From Streptomyces sp. NBC_00286 (GTDB lineage Bacteria > Actinomycetota > Actinomycetes > Streptomycetales > Streptomycetaceae): a DNA stretch of 64,000 nt. Below the pieces are notes generated by a model, which was not told the DNA's origin, did not search any database, and was given only the letters and a program-made list of their open reading frames with translations. Numbering within the stretch: position 1 is the stretch's first letter; each line of letters begins with the position of its first letter. Below, piece after piece: positions 51,965 to 60,072 of this stretch. The position numbers and the translations under genes are program-made. The DNA lies in assembly GCF_036173125.1 (NCBI RefSeq), contig NZ_CP108054.1, forward strand, positions 2,046,001-2,110,000, in the 5' to 3' direction.

Positions 51965-53608
51965 TCACGCCCCGGCGAAGTGATCCCGCACAAGGGCCTG
52001 CGTCGCCGCCAGGTCCTGGTTGCTCAACGCGTCCAGGAGCGCGGTGTGTTCGGCCGCGTGCGCGGCCAGGGCGGCGCGGCGGCGCGAGGCGGGCCCGGTG
52101 ACAGAGGGCCACTGGGCGCGCCGGTGCAGATCGTCGGCGATCCGTACCAGCTGCTCGTTGCCCGAGAGGGCAAGCACCGCGCGGTGGAAGGCACGGTCGG
52201 ACTCGACGTACGTCGCCCGGCAGCCGGAAGCCGCCGCCCGAGCCGTCGCATCGGCGAGCGGGCGCAACTCCGCCCAGCGCTCGGCGGGCACGTTACGGGC
52301 CAGCCGCTGCATCACAGGCGCTTCGAGCAGCACCCGGATCTCGGCCAGCTCGGCCAACTCCCGCGCCCCCCGCTCGACGACCCGGAACCCCCGGTTCGGC
52401 ACCACCTCGACGGCCCCCTCGACCGCGAGCTGCTGCATGGCTTCGCGCACGGGAGTCGCCGACACCCCGAAGCGCTCGCCGAGCACGGGTGCGGAGTAGA
52501 CCTCGCCGGGCTCAAGTTCTCCGCCCGCGAGGGCGACACGGAGGGCGTCCAGGATCTGCCCCCGGACGGAGGCCCGCTGGACGACGGGCCGGGGGGCCGC
52601 CGACTGGCCGGCCCGGGCGGGGCCGCCTGGATCGGCCGGGACGGCCCGGCCCTGCTCGGGGTCAGCCAGGGTGGCCCCGCCCGCCGCACCGGCCTGCGGA
52701 CGCCCGTGCGCCGCGCGCGGCCCCGGGATCGGAGTCTCGCTGTGCGTGTGCTCACCCCGGGCGAAGTCCGAGTGCGCGGCACCGCCCTGCGCCGTACCGC
52801 TCCCGGGTCCCGCCTCGGTGCGGCGGCCCGCCGCTCCGCGCGTACGCTCCCGGTCCGCAGCCCCCGTATCCCCCGCCCCCTGCTGCTGGGGCACCTGGGC
52901 CGCCCCCGCCTCCTGCCTCGAAGGCACCCGAGCCGCCCCCGTCGCCGAGCGAGCGTCCGACTCGGAGCGAACCCCCGACGTCGCGCGGGCGCCCGGCTCA
53001 GAGCAAGCTCCCGTCGGCGAGCCGGCGTCCGACCCGGACCGAGCCCCCGACGTCGGGCGAGCATCCGACTCGGAGCGGACCCCAGTCATCGAGCGAGCGT
53101 CCGTCTCGGAGCAAGCGCCCGTCACCGAGCGGACGTCCGGCCCGGAGCGAACTCCCGACGACGAGCCGACGTCCGACCCGGACCGAGCCCCCGACGTCGG
53201 GCGAGCATCCGACTCGGAGCGAGCCCCCGTCACCGAGCGAGCATCCGTCTCGGAGCGGACCCCCGTCACCGAGCGAGCATCCGTCTCGGAGCGGACCCCC
53301 GTCACCGAGCCGACGTCCGACCCGGACCGAGCCCCCGTCACCGAGCGAGCATCCGACTCGGAGCGAGCCCCCGTCACCGAGCGAGCATCCGTCTCGGAGC
53401 GGACCCCCGTCACCGAGCGAGCATCCGTCTCGGAGCGGACCCCCGTCACCGAGCGGACGTCCGGCCCGGAGCCAACTCCCGTCGCCGAGCCGGCGTCCGA
53501 CCCGGACCGAGCCCCCGACGTCGGGCGGGCATCCGACCCGGACCGAGCCTGCGTCGACGTACCCCCCGTACTCCCGGCGGAGCCGTCACTCGGGCCGGCA
53601 AGGTTCAC
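51965..53608 (-). CDS. GntR/FCD-family regulator with a long N-terminal 12-residue repeat array
   Basis: 547 residues, more than twice the usual 220-250. The C-terminal part is a normal FadR-type regulator: winged helix VRGQILDALRVALAGGELEP then LGERFGVSATPVREAMQQLA, and an FCD effector domain with FHRAVLALSGNEQ and AAEHTALLDALSNQD. Ahead of it, residues 21-224 are 17 copies of a 12-residue unit, consensus V-R-S-E-T-D-A-R-S-V-T-G, then 90 residues of Gly/Ala/Gln-rich linker. GTG 53608 is chosen because GGAGGAGG precedes it by five bases; reading further upstream would only continue antisense to the next gene. The array keeps frame through 612 bases, so the fusion appears real. Target unknown. 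Confidence 0.8.
   Translation of the reverse strand: MNLAGPSDGSAGSTGGTSTQARSGSDARPTSGARSGSDAGSATGVGSGPDVRSVTGVRSETDARSVTGVRSETDARSVTGARSESDARSVTGARSGSDVGSVTGVRSETDARSVTGVRSETDARSVTGARSESDARPTSGARSGSDVGSSSGVRSGPDVRSVTGACSETDARSMTGVRSESDARPTSGARSGSDAGSPTGACSEPGARATSGVRSESDARSATGAARVPSRQEAGAAQVPQQQGAGDTGAADRERTRGAAGRRTEAGPGSGTAQGGAAHSDFARGEHTHSETPIPGPRAAHGRPQAGAAGGATLADPEQGRAVPADPGGPARAGQSAAPRPVVQRASVRGQILDALRVALAGGELEPGEVYSAPVLGERFGVSATPVREAMQQLAVEGAVEVVPNRGFRVVERGARELAELAEIRVLLEAPVMQRLARNVPAERWAELRPLADATARAAASGCRATYVESDRAFHRAVLALSGNEQLVRIADDLHRRAQWPSVTGPASRRRAALAAHAAEHTALLDALSNQDLAATQALVRDHFAGA
52937..53548 (-). repeat. 17-copy 36-bp coding minisatellite in the GntR gene
   Basis: Plus-strand unit CCCGTCACCGAGCGAGCATC plus a further 16 bases (CGTCTCGGAGCGGACC). 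Copies differ at a few codons; variants ending in PTSG and units with GSDAG or GSDVG recur roughly every fourth copy, indicating a 144-bp higher-order period. All copies keep the frame and length. Confidence 0.92.
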
Positions 53609-53715
53609 GGGGGCCTCCTCCGGGTTGGCGGTACTTGTGGCTATTGCGGGTGATGTGGTCGTAAGCCAGCACGATAGGCGGAACGGACGGCAGTTCAAAC
53701 CTCGACCACATCGGA

Positions 53716-53734
53716 TAAGGTAAGCCTTACCTGG
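53716..53734. promoter_or_regulatory. Iron box (DmdR/IdeR-type operator)
   Basis: TAAGGTAAGCCTTACCTGG matches the 19-bp DtxR-family consensus TTAGGTTAGGCTCACCTAA at 14 positions and is itself palindromic (AAGGTAAGCCTTACCT). It lies just before the FhuF-like gene start, implying repression when iron is plentiful. Confidence 0.85.
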
Positions 53735-53746
53735 CAGCCGAGCGTG

Positions 53747-54580
53747 ATGGGTGATCCGTACATGGTCGTCACGGAGGCGTACGACCGCTTGACCGAGGCC
53801 TATCCCTACCTGGTGATTACAGAACTCGGCCCCGAGGAGGAGACCCCGCGGGGCGGCGGATGGTTCGCCGTCGACGAGCTCGCGGCGGGCGGACCCGACC
53901 TCGACGCGTTCCTCGCACGGGACGACGCACAGGTACTCAAGGACTACGGACAGCGGGCCCGCCCCGACGTCATCGCCAGCTTCGGCCTGCACCGGTACGC
54001 CTGGCCGGCCTGCCTCCTCTTCACGGTGCCGTGGTTCCTGCTGCGCCGCGTGCCCCGTATCCCCGCGGAGAACGTCTCCTACCAGCGCGAGCTCGGCCAC
54101 ATGACGGTACGGGTCGCCGAATTCGCCTGCCTGCCGGACGACCCGGCGGCCACGTTGCCCGGCGCCCGCGTCGTACCGGACGAGGAGACCCTGCGCGAGG
54201 AGGTACGGGCGGCCGTCGCCGAGCACCTGGAGCCGGTACTCGGCGGCTTCGGCCCCCGGATGCGCCGCCGCGGCCGCGCCCTGTGGGGCACGGTGACCGA
54301 CGACCTGGTCGAGAGCCTCCACTACATCGGCCAGCAACTCGGCGAGGAGCAGCGGGTGATGGCCGAGCTGGAGCGACTGCTCCCGGGCACGACCCGCCCG
54401 TACGTCGGCACCCCCGCGTTCCGCCAACTGACCGGCCCCTGCGGCGAATCGCTGCCCACCCGCGACCGGGCCAGCTGCTGCTTCTTCTACACCATCGAGC
54501 CCGAGGACACCTGCGCCAACTGCCCGCGCAACAGCGATAAGCTCCGCATCGAGAAGCTGACCGCGCAAGCGGCCGGTTGA
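53747..54580 (+). CDS. FhuF-like [2Fe-2S] ferric-siderophore reductase
   Basis: A 277-residue cytosolic protein. Its C terminus carries ASCCFFYTIEPEDTCANCPR, the Cys-Cys-x10-Cys-x2-Cys cluster motif typical of FhuF-family siderophore-iron reductases, and the central FGLHRYAWPACLLFTVPWFL block is the family's conserved core. It would release iron from imported ferric siderophores. An iron box just upstream supports iron-dependent control. A GTG at 53744 is an alternative start. Confidence 0.88.
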   Translation: MGDPYMVVTEAYDRLTEAYPYLVITELGPEEETPRGGGWFAVDELAAGGPDLDAFLARDDAQVLKDYGQRARPDVIASFGLHRYAWPACLLFTVPWFLLRRVPRIPAENVSYQRELGHMTVRVAEFACLPDDPAATLPGARVVPDEETLREEVRAAVAEHLEPVLGGFGPRMRRRGRALWGTVTDDLVESLHYIGQQLGEEQRVMAELERLLPGTTRPYVGTPAFRQLTGPCGESLPTRDRASCCFFYTIEPEDTCANCPRNSDKLRIEKLTAQAAG

Positions 54581-54855
54581 GCCCTGGGGCTGAAAACAGC
54601 CCCCGTCGACCCCCGCTGGTTACAGGCGATTCACAACTTCCTCACTTGCCGCAGGAACTATCCGTCGAACCACCGTTACGGGTAGTCTTATTCGTACTCA
54701 ACTCCTGTCCCTCGACCGGCAGTTCGAGCAGAACGTCGCCCTGCGCATCCCCTTGCACTCCCTTGGCGGCCTCTTGCGCCGAAACCCCCTGAGGGCCGAC
54801 GGGATTGGGCCACTATGGCGGGCGTTACGCCCTATCCCAATGCAAGGGACCCCAG

Positions 54856-55911
54856 ATGAGACTGACCGACATATCGCTTAACTGGCTGCTTCCGGGCGCC
54901 GTACTGCTCCTGGGCATGCTGGCGGCGGTTGCGGTGCTCGCGCGCGGCAAGCGCGCCGGGGAGAAAGCAGCGGAAGCCGACGACTCTTGGGAGCGCAGCG
55001 AAGAGCGACGCAGGCGCAAGGAGGCCATCTACGGCACCGCCTCCTATGTGCTGCTGTTCTGCTGCGCCGCGGTCGCCGCAGCGCTCTCCTTCCATGGACT
55101 GGTCGGCTTCGGTGAGCAGAACCTGAATCTCTCCGGCGGCTGGCAGTACCTCGTTCCGTTCGGCCTGGACGGCGCCGCGATGTTCTGCTCGGTGCTCGCG
55201 GTACGCGAGGCCAGCCACGGCGACGCGGCCCTCGGCTCCCGGATACTCGTGTGGACGTTCGCGGCGGCCGCAGCCTGGTTCAACTGGGTGCACGCACCCC
55301 GGGGCGCCGGGCACGCGGGCGCTCCGCACTTCTTCGCCGGCATGTCGCTGTCGGCGGCGGTGCTGTTCGACCGGGCGCTGAAGCAGACCCGCCGGGCGGC
55401 GCTGCGCGAGCAGGGCCTGGTGCCCCGCCCGTTGCCGCAGATCCGTATCGTCCGCTGGCTGCGGGCTCCCCGTGAGACGTACGGCGCCTGGTCGCTGATG
55501 CTTCTCGAGGGTGTGCGCAGCCTGGACGAGGCGGTCGAGGAAGTGCGCGAGGACAAGCGGCAGAAGGAGCAGAACCGGCAGCGCCGGCGCGACCAGGAGC
55601 GCCTGGACCGGGCCCGTATCAAGGCGCTCACCCGCGGCCACCGCGGACTGATCGGCCGCGGCGGCAGGCAGGTCGAGGTGCAGGCGGTGCAGGCCCCCGC
55701 GGCCCCGGCTCAGGTGGCCGCGGAGCCTGCCATATCGACGCCGGAACCACTGCCCATGCGCGCCCCCCGTCCCTCCCTCGCGGCCGTTAAGAGCGGAAGC
55801 GGCGCCGAGCCGCTCACCGTCGACCTCACGGCCGAGGACGACACGATGGCTCTGCCGCGGCTCGACTCCTTGGAGCGCAAGCTCAAGGACCTGGAGCAGC
55901 AGTTCGGCTGA
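54856..55911 (+). CDS. DUF2637-family (SpdB-like) membrane protein
   Basis: A 351-residue protein with five membrane segments: one at residues 8-27, then four closely packed (ASYVLLFCCAAVAAALSFHG, YLVPFGLDGAAMFCSVLAV, ILVWTFAAAAAWFNWVHAP, FFAGMSLSAAVLFDRAL), followed by a basic coiled-coil region and an Ala/Pro-rich tail. DUF2637 is found in chromosomal proteins and in SpdB-type plasmid-spread proteins of Streptomyces. ATG 54856 is preceded by AAGGGA. It converges on the ATPase gene across a terminator hairpin. The 275 bases upstream hold no gene. Confidence 0.82.
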   Translation: MRLTDISLNWLLPGAVLLLGMLAAVAVLARGKRAGEKAAEADDSWERSEERRRRKEAIYGTASYVLLFCCAAVAAALSFHGLVGFGEQNLNLSGGWQYLVPFGLDGAAMFCSVLAVREASHGDAALGSRILVWTFAAAAAWFNWVHAPRGAGHAGAPHFFAGMSLSAAVLFDRALKQTRRAALREQGLVPRPLPQIRIVRWLRAPRETYGAWSLMLLEGVRSLDEAVEEVREDKRQKEQNRQRRRDQERLDRARIKALTRGHRGLIGRGGRQVEVQAVQAPAAPAQVAAEPAISTPEPLPMRAPRPSLAAVKSGSGAEPLTVDLTAEDDTMALPRLDSLERKLKDLEQQFG

Positions 55912-55976
55912 GGACAGATGCCGGTGCTGATCTGACGCTCCCTGAGGCTTCCCCCACCTCGTGGCCTTACTTTTCT

Positions 55977-56011
55977 ACGGCGGCGTGGCCTGAACTAGGC
56001 CGCGCCGCCGT
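55977..56011. terminator. Convergent terminator hairpin
   Basis: ACGGCGGCGTGGCC, a seven-base loop, then GGCCGCGCCGCCGT: a 14-bp stem with one G-U pair, preceded on the plus strand by TTTTCT. It ends both the DUF2637 gene and, overlapping its stop codon, the convergent ATPase gene. Confidence 0.75.
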
Positions 56012-56495
56012 TCAGTTCGAACCACACCGACTTGCCCACGCCGTGCGCCCGTACGCCCCACTCGTCCGCGAGTGACTGCACGAGCACCAGTCCGCGTCCA
56101 TGCGTGCCCTCGTCGGCGTTCGCCTGCCCGTTGGTCTGCCGCAGACTCGGCTTGCGGCCCAGGAAGTCCCTTACCTCCACCCGGAGTCCGCGCGGGCCGA
56201 CCGTGGCCGTGAGCACCGCGTCGGTGTCGGTGTGGACGAGGGCGTTGGTGACGAGCTCACTGGTCAGCAGTTCCGCCGTCTCGGACCTGCCGGGCCGCCC
56301 CCAGTGCGAGAGCAACTCCCTTAGCGCTCTGCGCACTTCGGGCACCGCCCGCAGATCGGCCCGCCGCAGTCTGCGCCTGAGCTGCGGACCGCGCCGGCCC
56401 TTCACGCCGTTTCCCGAATCCTTCGCTGCCTTCACCGTCTTCGCCGAGAACGCCCCGACTACCACGGGACCGCCCCCTCGTACCTGCCTCTTCAT
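55995..56495 (-). CDS. RsbW-like ATP-binding protein (HATPase_c)
   Basis: A 166-residue anti-sigma-factor-type ATPase: TAELLTSELVTNALVHTDTD is the N-box helix, LRVEVRDFLGRKP the G1-equivalent strand (the usual D-x-G-x-G Asp is present), and THGRGLVLVQSLADEWGV the G2 box. Streptomycetes have dozens of these, acting as switch kinases or anti-sigma factors. It has a basic, low-complexity 45-residue N terminus. It starts from ATG 56495 with GGGGG upstream. Confidence 0.82.
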   Translation of the reverse strand: MKRQVRGGGPVVVGAFSAKTVKAAKDSGNGVKGRRGPQLRRRLRRADLRAVPEVRRALRELLSHWGRPGRSETAELLTSELVTNALVHTDTDAVLTATVGPRGLRVEVRDFLGRKPSLRQTNGQANADEGTHGRGLVLVQSLADEWGVRAHGVGKSVWFELNGGAA

Positions 56496-56689
56496 GACCC
56501 CCGCCCGCACGCCGACGTCGCCCCCTCTTGCTCGAATTGCTCGAACATTTACAGGGGATGCATGCCCCGCCGGGCACGGGCCAGTCATGTCGAATGGTCA
56601 ACTACCTGCGATACGGCCACGGGTTCCCCGTACGAGGGAGGACATTCCGGCAGAAGTCAGCCACAACCCGTCCGCTCCGCGCGCAGGCG

Positions 56690-58558
56690 TCACGCCTCCC
56701 AGACCGCCGCCGCCGTGCGGTCGTCGGCGTACCCCTTGACCCTCACCTGGACGTCGGCGAGGAAGGCCGCCATGCCGGGTGGCGCCGTGTCGGCCCAGCG
56801 GTCCGTCAGGTGGTGGGCGAGTTCGGGTTCGCCGCGCAGCGGTTCGGCCAGGCCGCCCGTACACAGGAGCAGTGTGTCGCCGGGGCGGGCGACGGAGGCG
56901 CGGAAACGGAAGGGCGGGCGGGGCGGTTGGGGGGCGGGTTCGTACGGGCTCGGGGGTGTCGCGATGCCGAGGTCCATGGTCAGCCGGTCGCCCTCGGGCG
57001 TCTCGGAGGGCGGCGAGCCGAAGCCGACCACGGCCTCACCGGTGGTCTCGGCGACCCGCGGCTCGATGTCCTGGAGTTCGCCGTCACGCAGCCGGAACAG
57101 GCCGCCCTCTCCGACTCCGAAGAAGACGCGCGTACGGCACTCGGGGTCGGCCGGAAGCAGCAGACAGCGCAGGCTCGCCGTGTACTCCTCCGGGTCGACG
57201 CCCTGTTCGGCGGCGGTGGCCCGGAGTTTGCCGAGGCTGCGGTCGGTGAGCCGGTGCAGCCCGGACTTGAGGTCGCCGCGCCGGGCCGCCCTGATGTCCT
57301 CGACGAGCCGCGCGTGACTGCGGCCCACGGCCCGCCCGATCCACTGGCAGGCCTCGGCGGCGGCCAGATGCGCACCGGGCGTGGCCCGCGCTCCGGTCGC
57401 CATGGCGACGAGTACCAGCGCCTGCTCCCCCGTCCCGAACCGCGCGGTCAGCAACGAGTCCCGCCGCGGCTCCCCCCGGTATCGCGCGGAGTCCCCGCGC
57501 ACGGAAGCGGCCCGCAGCGTGCAGGCCCCGTAGTGGGCCCCGTCCAGCACGGTGTCGGCAACCAGGTCATCGAGATCGTCGGGGTCCGCGGGCGGCAGGG
57601 CGGTGGGTTCGGGGTCGTAGGTGGGCGGGCCGGAGCCTACGTAGCCGATGGTGGGCGGGGTGGAGGGTCGAGGGGCGTACGGGGTGTCCGAGGAGGGTGA
57701 TGACGGGGCGTCGGGCGGGGGATCCGACGGGGTTTGCGGCGGGGTGTCCGCCGGGACGGCTGACGGAGCGCCTGAAGGGGCACGCGATGGGGCGCCTGAC
57801 CGGGCGCCTGAAGGGGCGTCAATCAAGGTGGCGGGGCCGCCGGCCGACGGCTCGGCCCGCTCAGCCTCATATCCGTACGAGGCATCCACGGGCGTATCGG
57901 CCCGATCAGCCCCAGTCCCGTACGAGGCATCGGCAGGCGTATCGACCCGGTCGGCCGCATTCCCGTACGAGGCGCCCGCGGAGGCATCGGTCCGCTCGGC
58001 CCCATTGCCGTACGAGGCATCCGCGGGCGTATCAACCCGATCGACCCCAATCCCGTACGAGGCATCCGCAGGCGCATCGGCCCGCCCCGCCCCGGCGGAG
58101 GCGGAAGCGACCGGCGCCGCCCCCGGCGTCTCCGTGGACGTATCGCTGCTGGACGCCTCCGTGCGGAATCCCGGCGGTTTGGGACCCGGTGGAGTCCGCC
58201 GGGGGCTCGGCGGAAAGGAGGCCGGCTCCGTCGGTTCGGGGGGCGGTGCCTCCCAGGGCGCCCGCTGTCGCTGAAGCCCGCTGCGCCGCAAGGCGTCGGC
58301 GCCCGGCGGCGTCGAGGGCTCCGCCACCGAAGGCTGCGGCATCGAGGAGGGCGGCCCGGAGGCCGACGGTTTCGCGGGGGTGCCCCCGCCGGGCGGACCC
58401 TGTGGCGGAACAACTCCGACCGTTCCCGCCGCCGAGGCGAACCGGTCGTCGAGGGAGTCGGCCGCGGCCGCCGGCCCCGTGTCCTCGGTGGAGTCGTCGT
58501 ACAACTGCCGCCACCAGTCGTCCTCATGACCGGTCGGCGTCTCCCCCTGCTGGCTCAT
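56690..58558 (-). CDS. PP2C-like protein with degraded active site and long repetitive N terminus
   Basis: 622 residues. The C-terminal 250 residues follow a PP2C-type fold: FGTGEQALVLVAMATGA takes the place of the metal-binding V-x-DG motif, ARPGDTLLLCTGGL that of the S-DG motif, and only the final DDRTAAAVW keeps its acidic pair. Two of the metal-ligand Asp positions are thus replaced, so it is probably a pseudophosphatase or binding protein. The first 370 residues are Pro/Ala/Ser-rich, disordered-looking, and include five 15-residue repeats with a central DASYG (residues 159-233). Divergent from the TrmB/LuxR-type gene. Confidence 0.72.
   Translation of the reverse strand: MSQQGETPTGHEDDWWRQLYDDSTEDTGPAAAADSLDDRFASAAGTVGVVPPQGPPGGGTPAKPSASGPPSSMPQPSVAEPSTPPGADALRRSGLQRQRAPWEAPPPEPTEPASFPPSPRRTPPGPKPPGFRTEASSSDTSTETPGAAPVASASAGAGRADAPADASYGIGVDRVDTPADASYGNGAERTDASAGASYGNAADRVDTPADASYGTGADRADTPVDASYGYEAERAEPSAGGPATLIDAPSGARSGAPSRAPSGAPSAVPADTPPQTPSDPPPDAPSSPSSDTPYAPRPSTPPTIGYVGSGPPTYDPEPTALPPADPDDLDDLVADTVLDGAHYGACTLRAASVRGDSARYRGEPRRDSLLTARFGTGEQALVLVAMATGARATPGAHLAAAEACQWIGRAVGRSHARLVEDIRAARRGDLKSGLHRLTDRSLGKLRATAAEQGVDPEEYTASLRCLLLPADPECRTRVFFGVGEGGLFRLRDGELQDIEPRVAETTGEAVVGFGSPPSETPEGDRLTMDLGIATPPSPYEPAPQPPRPPFRFRASVARPGDTLLLCTGGLAEPLRGEPELAHHLTDRWADTAPPGMAAFLADVQVRVKGYADDRTAAAVWEA
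57860..58084 (-). repeat. Five-copy 45-bp coding repeat
   Basis: Encodes R-V-D-T-P-A-D-A-S-Y-G-N-G-A-E-type units; each DNA copy contains CCGTACGAGGC on the plus strand. Copies differ at four or five residues and all are 45 bases long. Confidence 0.88.
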
Positions 58559-58649
58559 GCCCCTAATTGTCCACCGGACGGGCCGGTTGAAAACGGCGCA
58601 TCCGGAAAAACCGGCAAGTGCCTCCGATGCCGAACGGCGGCTGGTCCTC

Positions 58650-58687
58650 GGTGACGTAACGGTGCCAGGGTGACGTAACCGTGGCAG
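58650..58687. repeat. Two-copy 19-bp tandem repeat in a divergent promoter region
   Basis: GGTGACGTAACGGTGCCAG and GGTGACGTAACCGTGGCAG lie head to tail without a gap, with two differences. They sit between the PP2C-like gene and the TrmB/LuxR-type gene, where an operator would be expected. Confidence 0.8.
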
Positions 58688-58781
58688 AGAGGCGGGTGGT
58701 ACGGGAATGATGTGCCGCGGCACGTTTGCGCCGTGGCACTTTTCCGCCACGGCCGGTCAACGAGGGAGGGGGCGTCGCCGA

Positions 58782-59756
58782 ATGCTGGGAGCGATCGGTC
58801 TGGACGAGACGCATGAGTCGGCGTACCGGGCGCTGGTGTCCGTGGGCGCCGCCGACGTGCCGGACCTCGCGCGGCGGCTGACGCTCGGCGAGTACGACAC
58901 GGAGCGGGCGCTGCGTCGGCTGGAGCGGCACGGCCTGGCGGCCAAGTCCTCGGCCCGGCCGGGGCGTTGGGTCGCGGCGCCGCCCGGGGTCGCCCTCGGC
59001 GCACTGCTCACCCAGCGACGTCAGGAGTTGGAGAAGGCGGAGCTGGCGGCGGCGCGGCTGGCCGAGGAGTACCGCGCACAGGCCGCCGAGCCCGCCGGAC
59101 ACGACCTGGTCGAGGTGGTGACGGGCGCGGCGGCCGTCTCGCAGCGGCTGCTGCAACTCCGGCTCGCTGCGCGCGAAGAGGTGTGCGCGCTGGTCACCGC
59201 CGACGCGTACGCGGTCACCGGTTCCGAGGACGACGCGAAGGAGAAGCCCGCCGGCCGCCGGATGGTCGTCGAACGCGCCGTGCTGCACCGCCCCACCGGC
59301 ATAGCCGAACTGTCCGAGGCGCTCGGCCGCGACGAACAGATACGGGTCGTGGACAAGGTCCCGACCCACCTCGTGATTGCCGACCGCACGCTCGCCATGG
59401 TGCCGCTGACCCCGGGGGCCCTAGAACCCGCCGCGCTCGTGGTGCACGCGACCGGACTGCTCGCCTCGCTCTCGGCGCTGTTCGAGTCGGTATGGCGAGA
59501 CGCGCTCCCACTGCGCCTCGGCGCGACCGGCACAGCTACTGAAGAGGAGCCGGACGGCCCCGACACCGCCGATCTGGAGATCCTCTCCCTGCTCCTCGCC
59601 GGCCTGACCGACGCGAGCGTGGCCAAGCAACTCGACCTGGGCCTGCGGACCGTACAGCGCAGGGTGAAACGCCTCATGGAACTGACGGGCGTGACAACGC
59701 GGCTCCAGCTGGGGTGGCAGGCGTACGAGCGGGGTTGGGTGGTCCGGGAGCGCTAG
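58782..59756 (+). CDS. TrmB/LuxR-type helix-turn-helix regulator
   Basis: A 324-residue regulator with two DNA-binding domains: an N-terminal TrmB-like winged helix (ESAYRALVSVGAADVPDLAR then LTLGEYDTERALRRLE), a central phospholipase-D-like effector region, and a C-terminal LuxR-type HTH (ILSLLLAGLTDASVAKQLDL, then GLRTVQRRVKRLMEL). This arrangement is frequent in actinomycetes. ATG 58782 follows GAGGGAGGGGG. Its targets are unknown; the 19-bp repeats upstream are a candidate binding site. Confidence 0.85.
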   Translation: MLGAIGLDETHESAYRALVSVGAADVPDLARRLTLGEYDTERALRRLERHGLAAKSSARPGRWVAAPPGVALGALLTQRRQELEKAELAAARLAEEYRAQAAEPAGHDLVEVVTGAAAVSQRLLQLRLAAREEVCALVTADAYAVTGSEDDAKEKPAGRRMVVERAVLHRPTGIAELSEALGRDEQIRVVDKVPTHLVIADRTLAMVPLTPGALEPAALVVHATGLLASLSALFESVWRDALPLRLGATGTATEEEPDGPDTADLEILSLLLAGLTDASVAKQLDLGLRTVQRRVKRLMELTGVTTRLQLGWQAYERGWVVRER

Positions 59757-60072
59757 CGCTCCGCTAGGAGGGCCGTTCGGCTCTGCGGGTCTGTTGTGGC
59801 TGGTCGCTCCCCCACTTTCGACTCCTCCCCCACTCTCGGCTTCGCTCGAGCGGGAGGGACCCCATCGCGGCGGAGCCGCATATGTCACGGCCCCGCGCCC
59901 CTTTGGGGCGCGGTCGAACCGCGCCGGTCGGCGTGCGCCCCCAACACATCGGATCTCTCCCGACTTATTGACTGGCTCTCGCGTCAACTCTAACTTGCGT
60001 TCGGGGATAGCTCCGATGAATCCAGCGGAGCTATATCGCATCCCTGTGTCATGCGAGCCGCCAGGAGGCGTC
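59757..60072. repeat. Dispersed repeats upstream of the glycosidase gene
   Basis: No gene was seen. In order: a reversed ACCAGCCAC-type unit (59783-59809), two CTCCCCCACT-type palindromic elements (59806-59861) including GGCTTCGCTCGAGCGGGAGG, and a reversed GGGGCGCGGGGC-type unit with a GCCCCTTTGGGGC hairpin (59866-59912). The last 130 bases are less GC-rich and probably hold the glycosidase promoter. Confidence 0.8.

Noticed and set aside
52937..53548. CRISPR array
   Set aside because: Units are contiguous and near-identical with no unique spacers, and they are translated in frame with a regulator.
51980..53653. Long plus-strand frames through the GntR repeat array, including Arg/His and Pro/Ser repeat proteins
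   Set aside because: The 36-bp period keeps every frame open; only the minus-strand frame joins a recognisable GntR/FCD domain and has a good start site.
53609..54568. N-terminal extension of the GntR protein to 867 residues
   Set aside because: The extension is antisense to the FhuF-like gene, which carries a clear cluster motif; GGAGGAGG before GTG 53608 marks the start.
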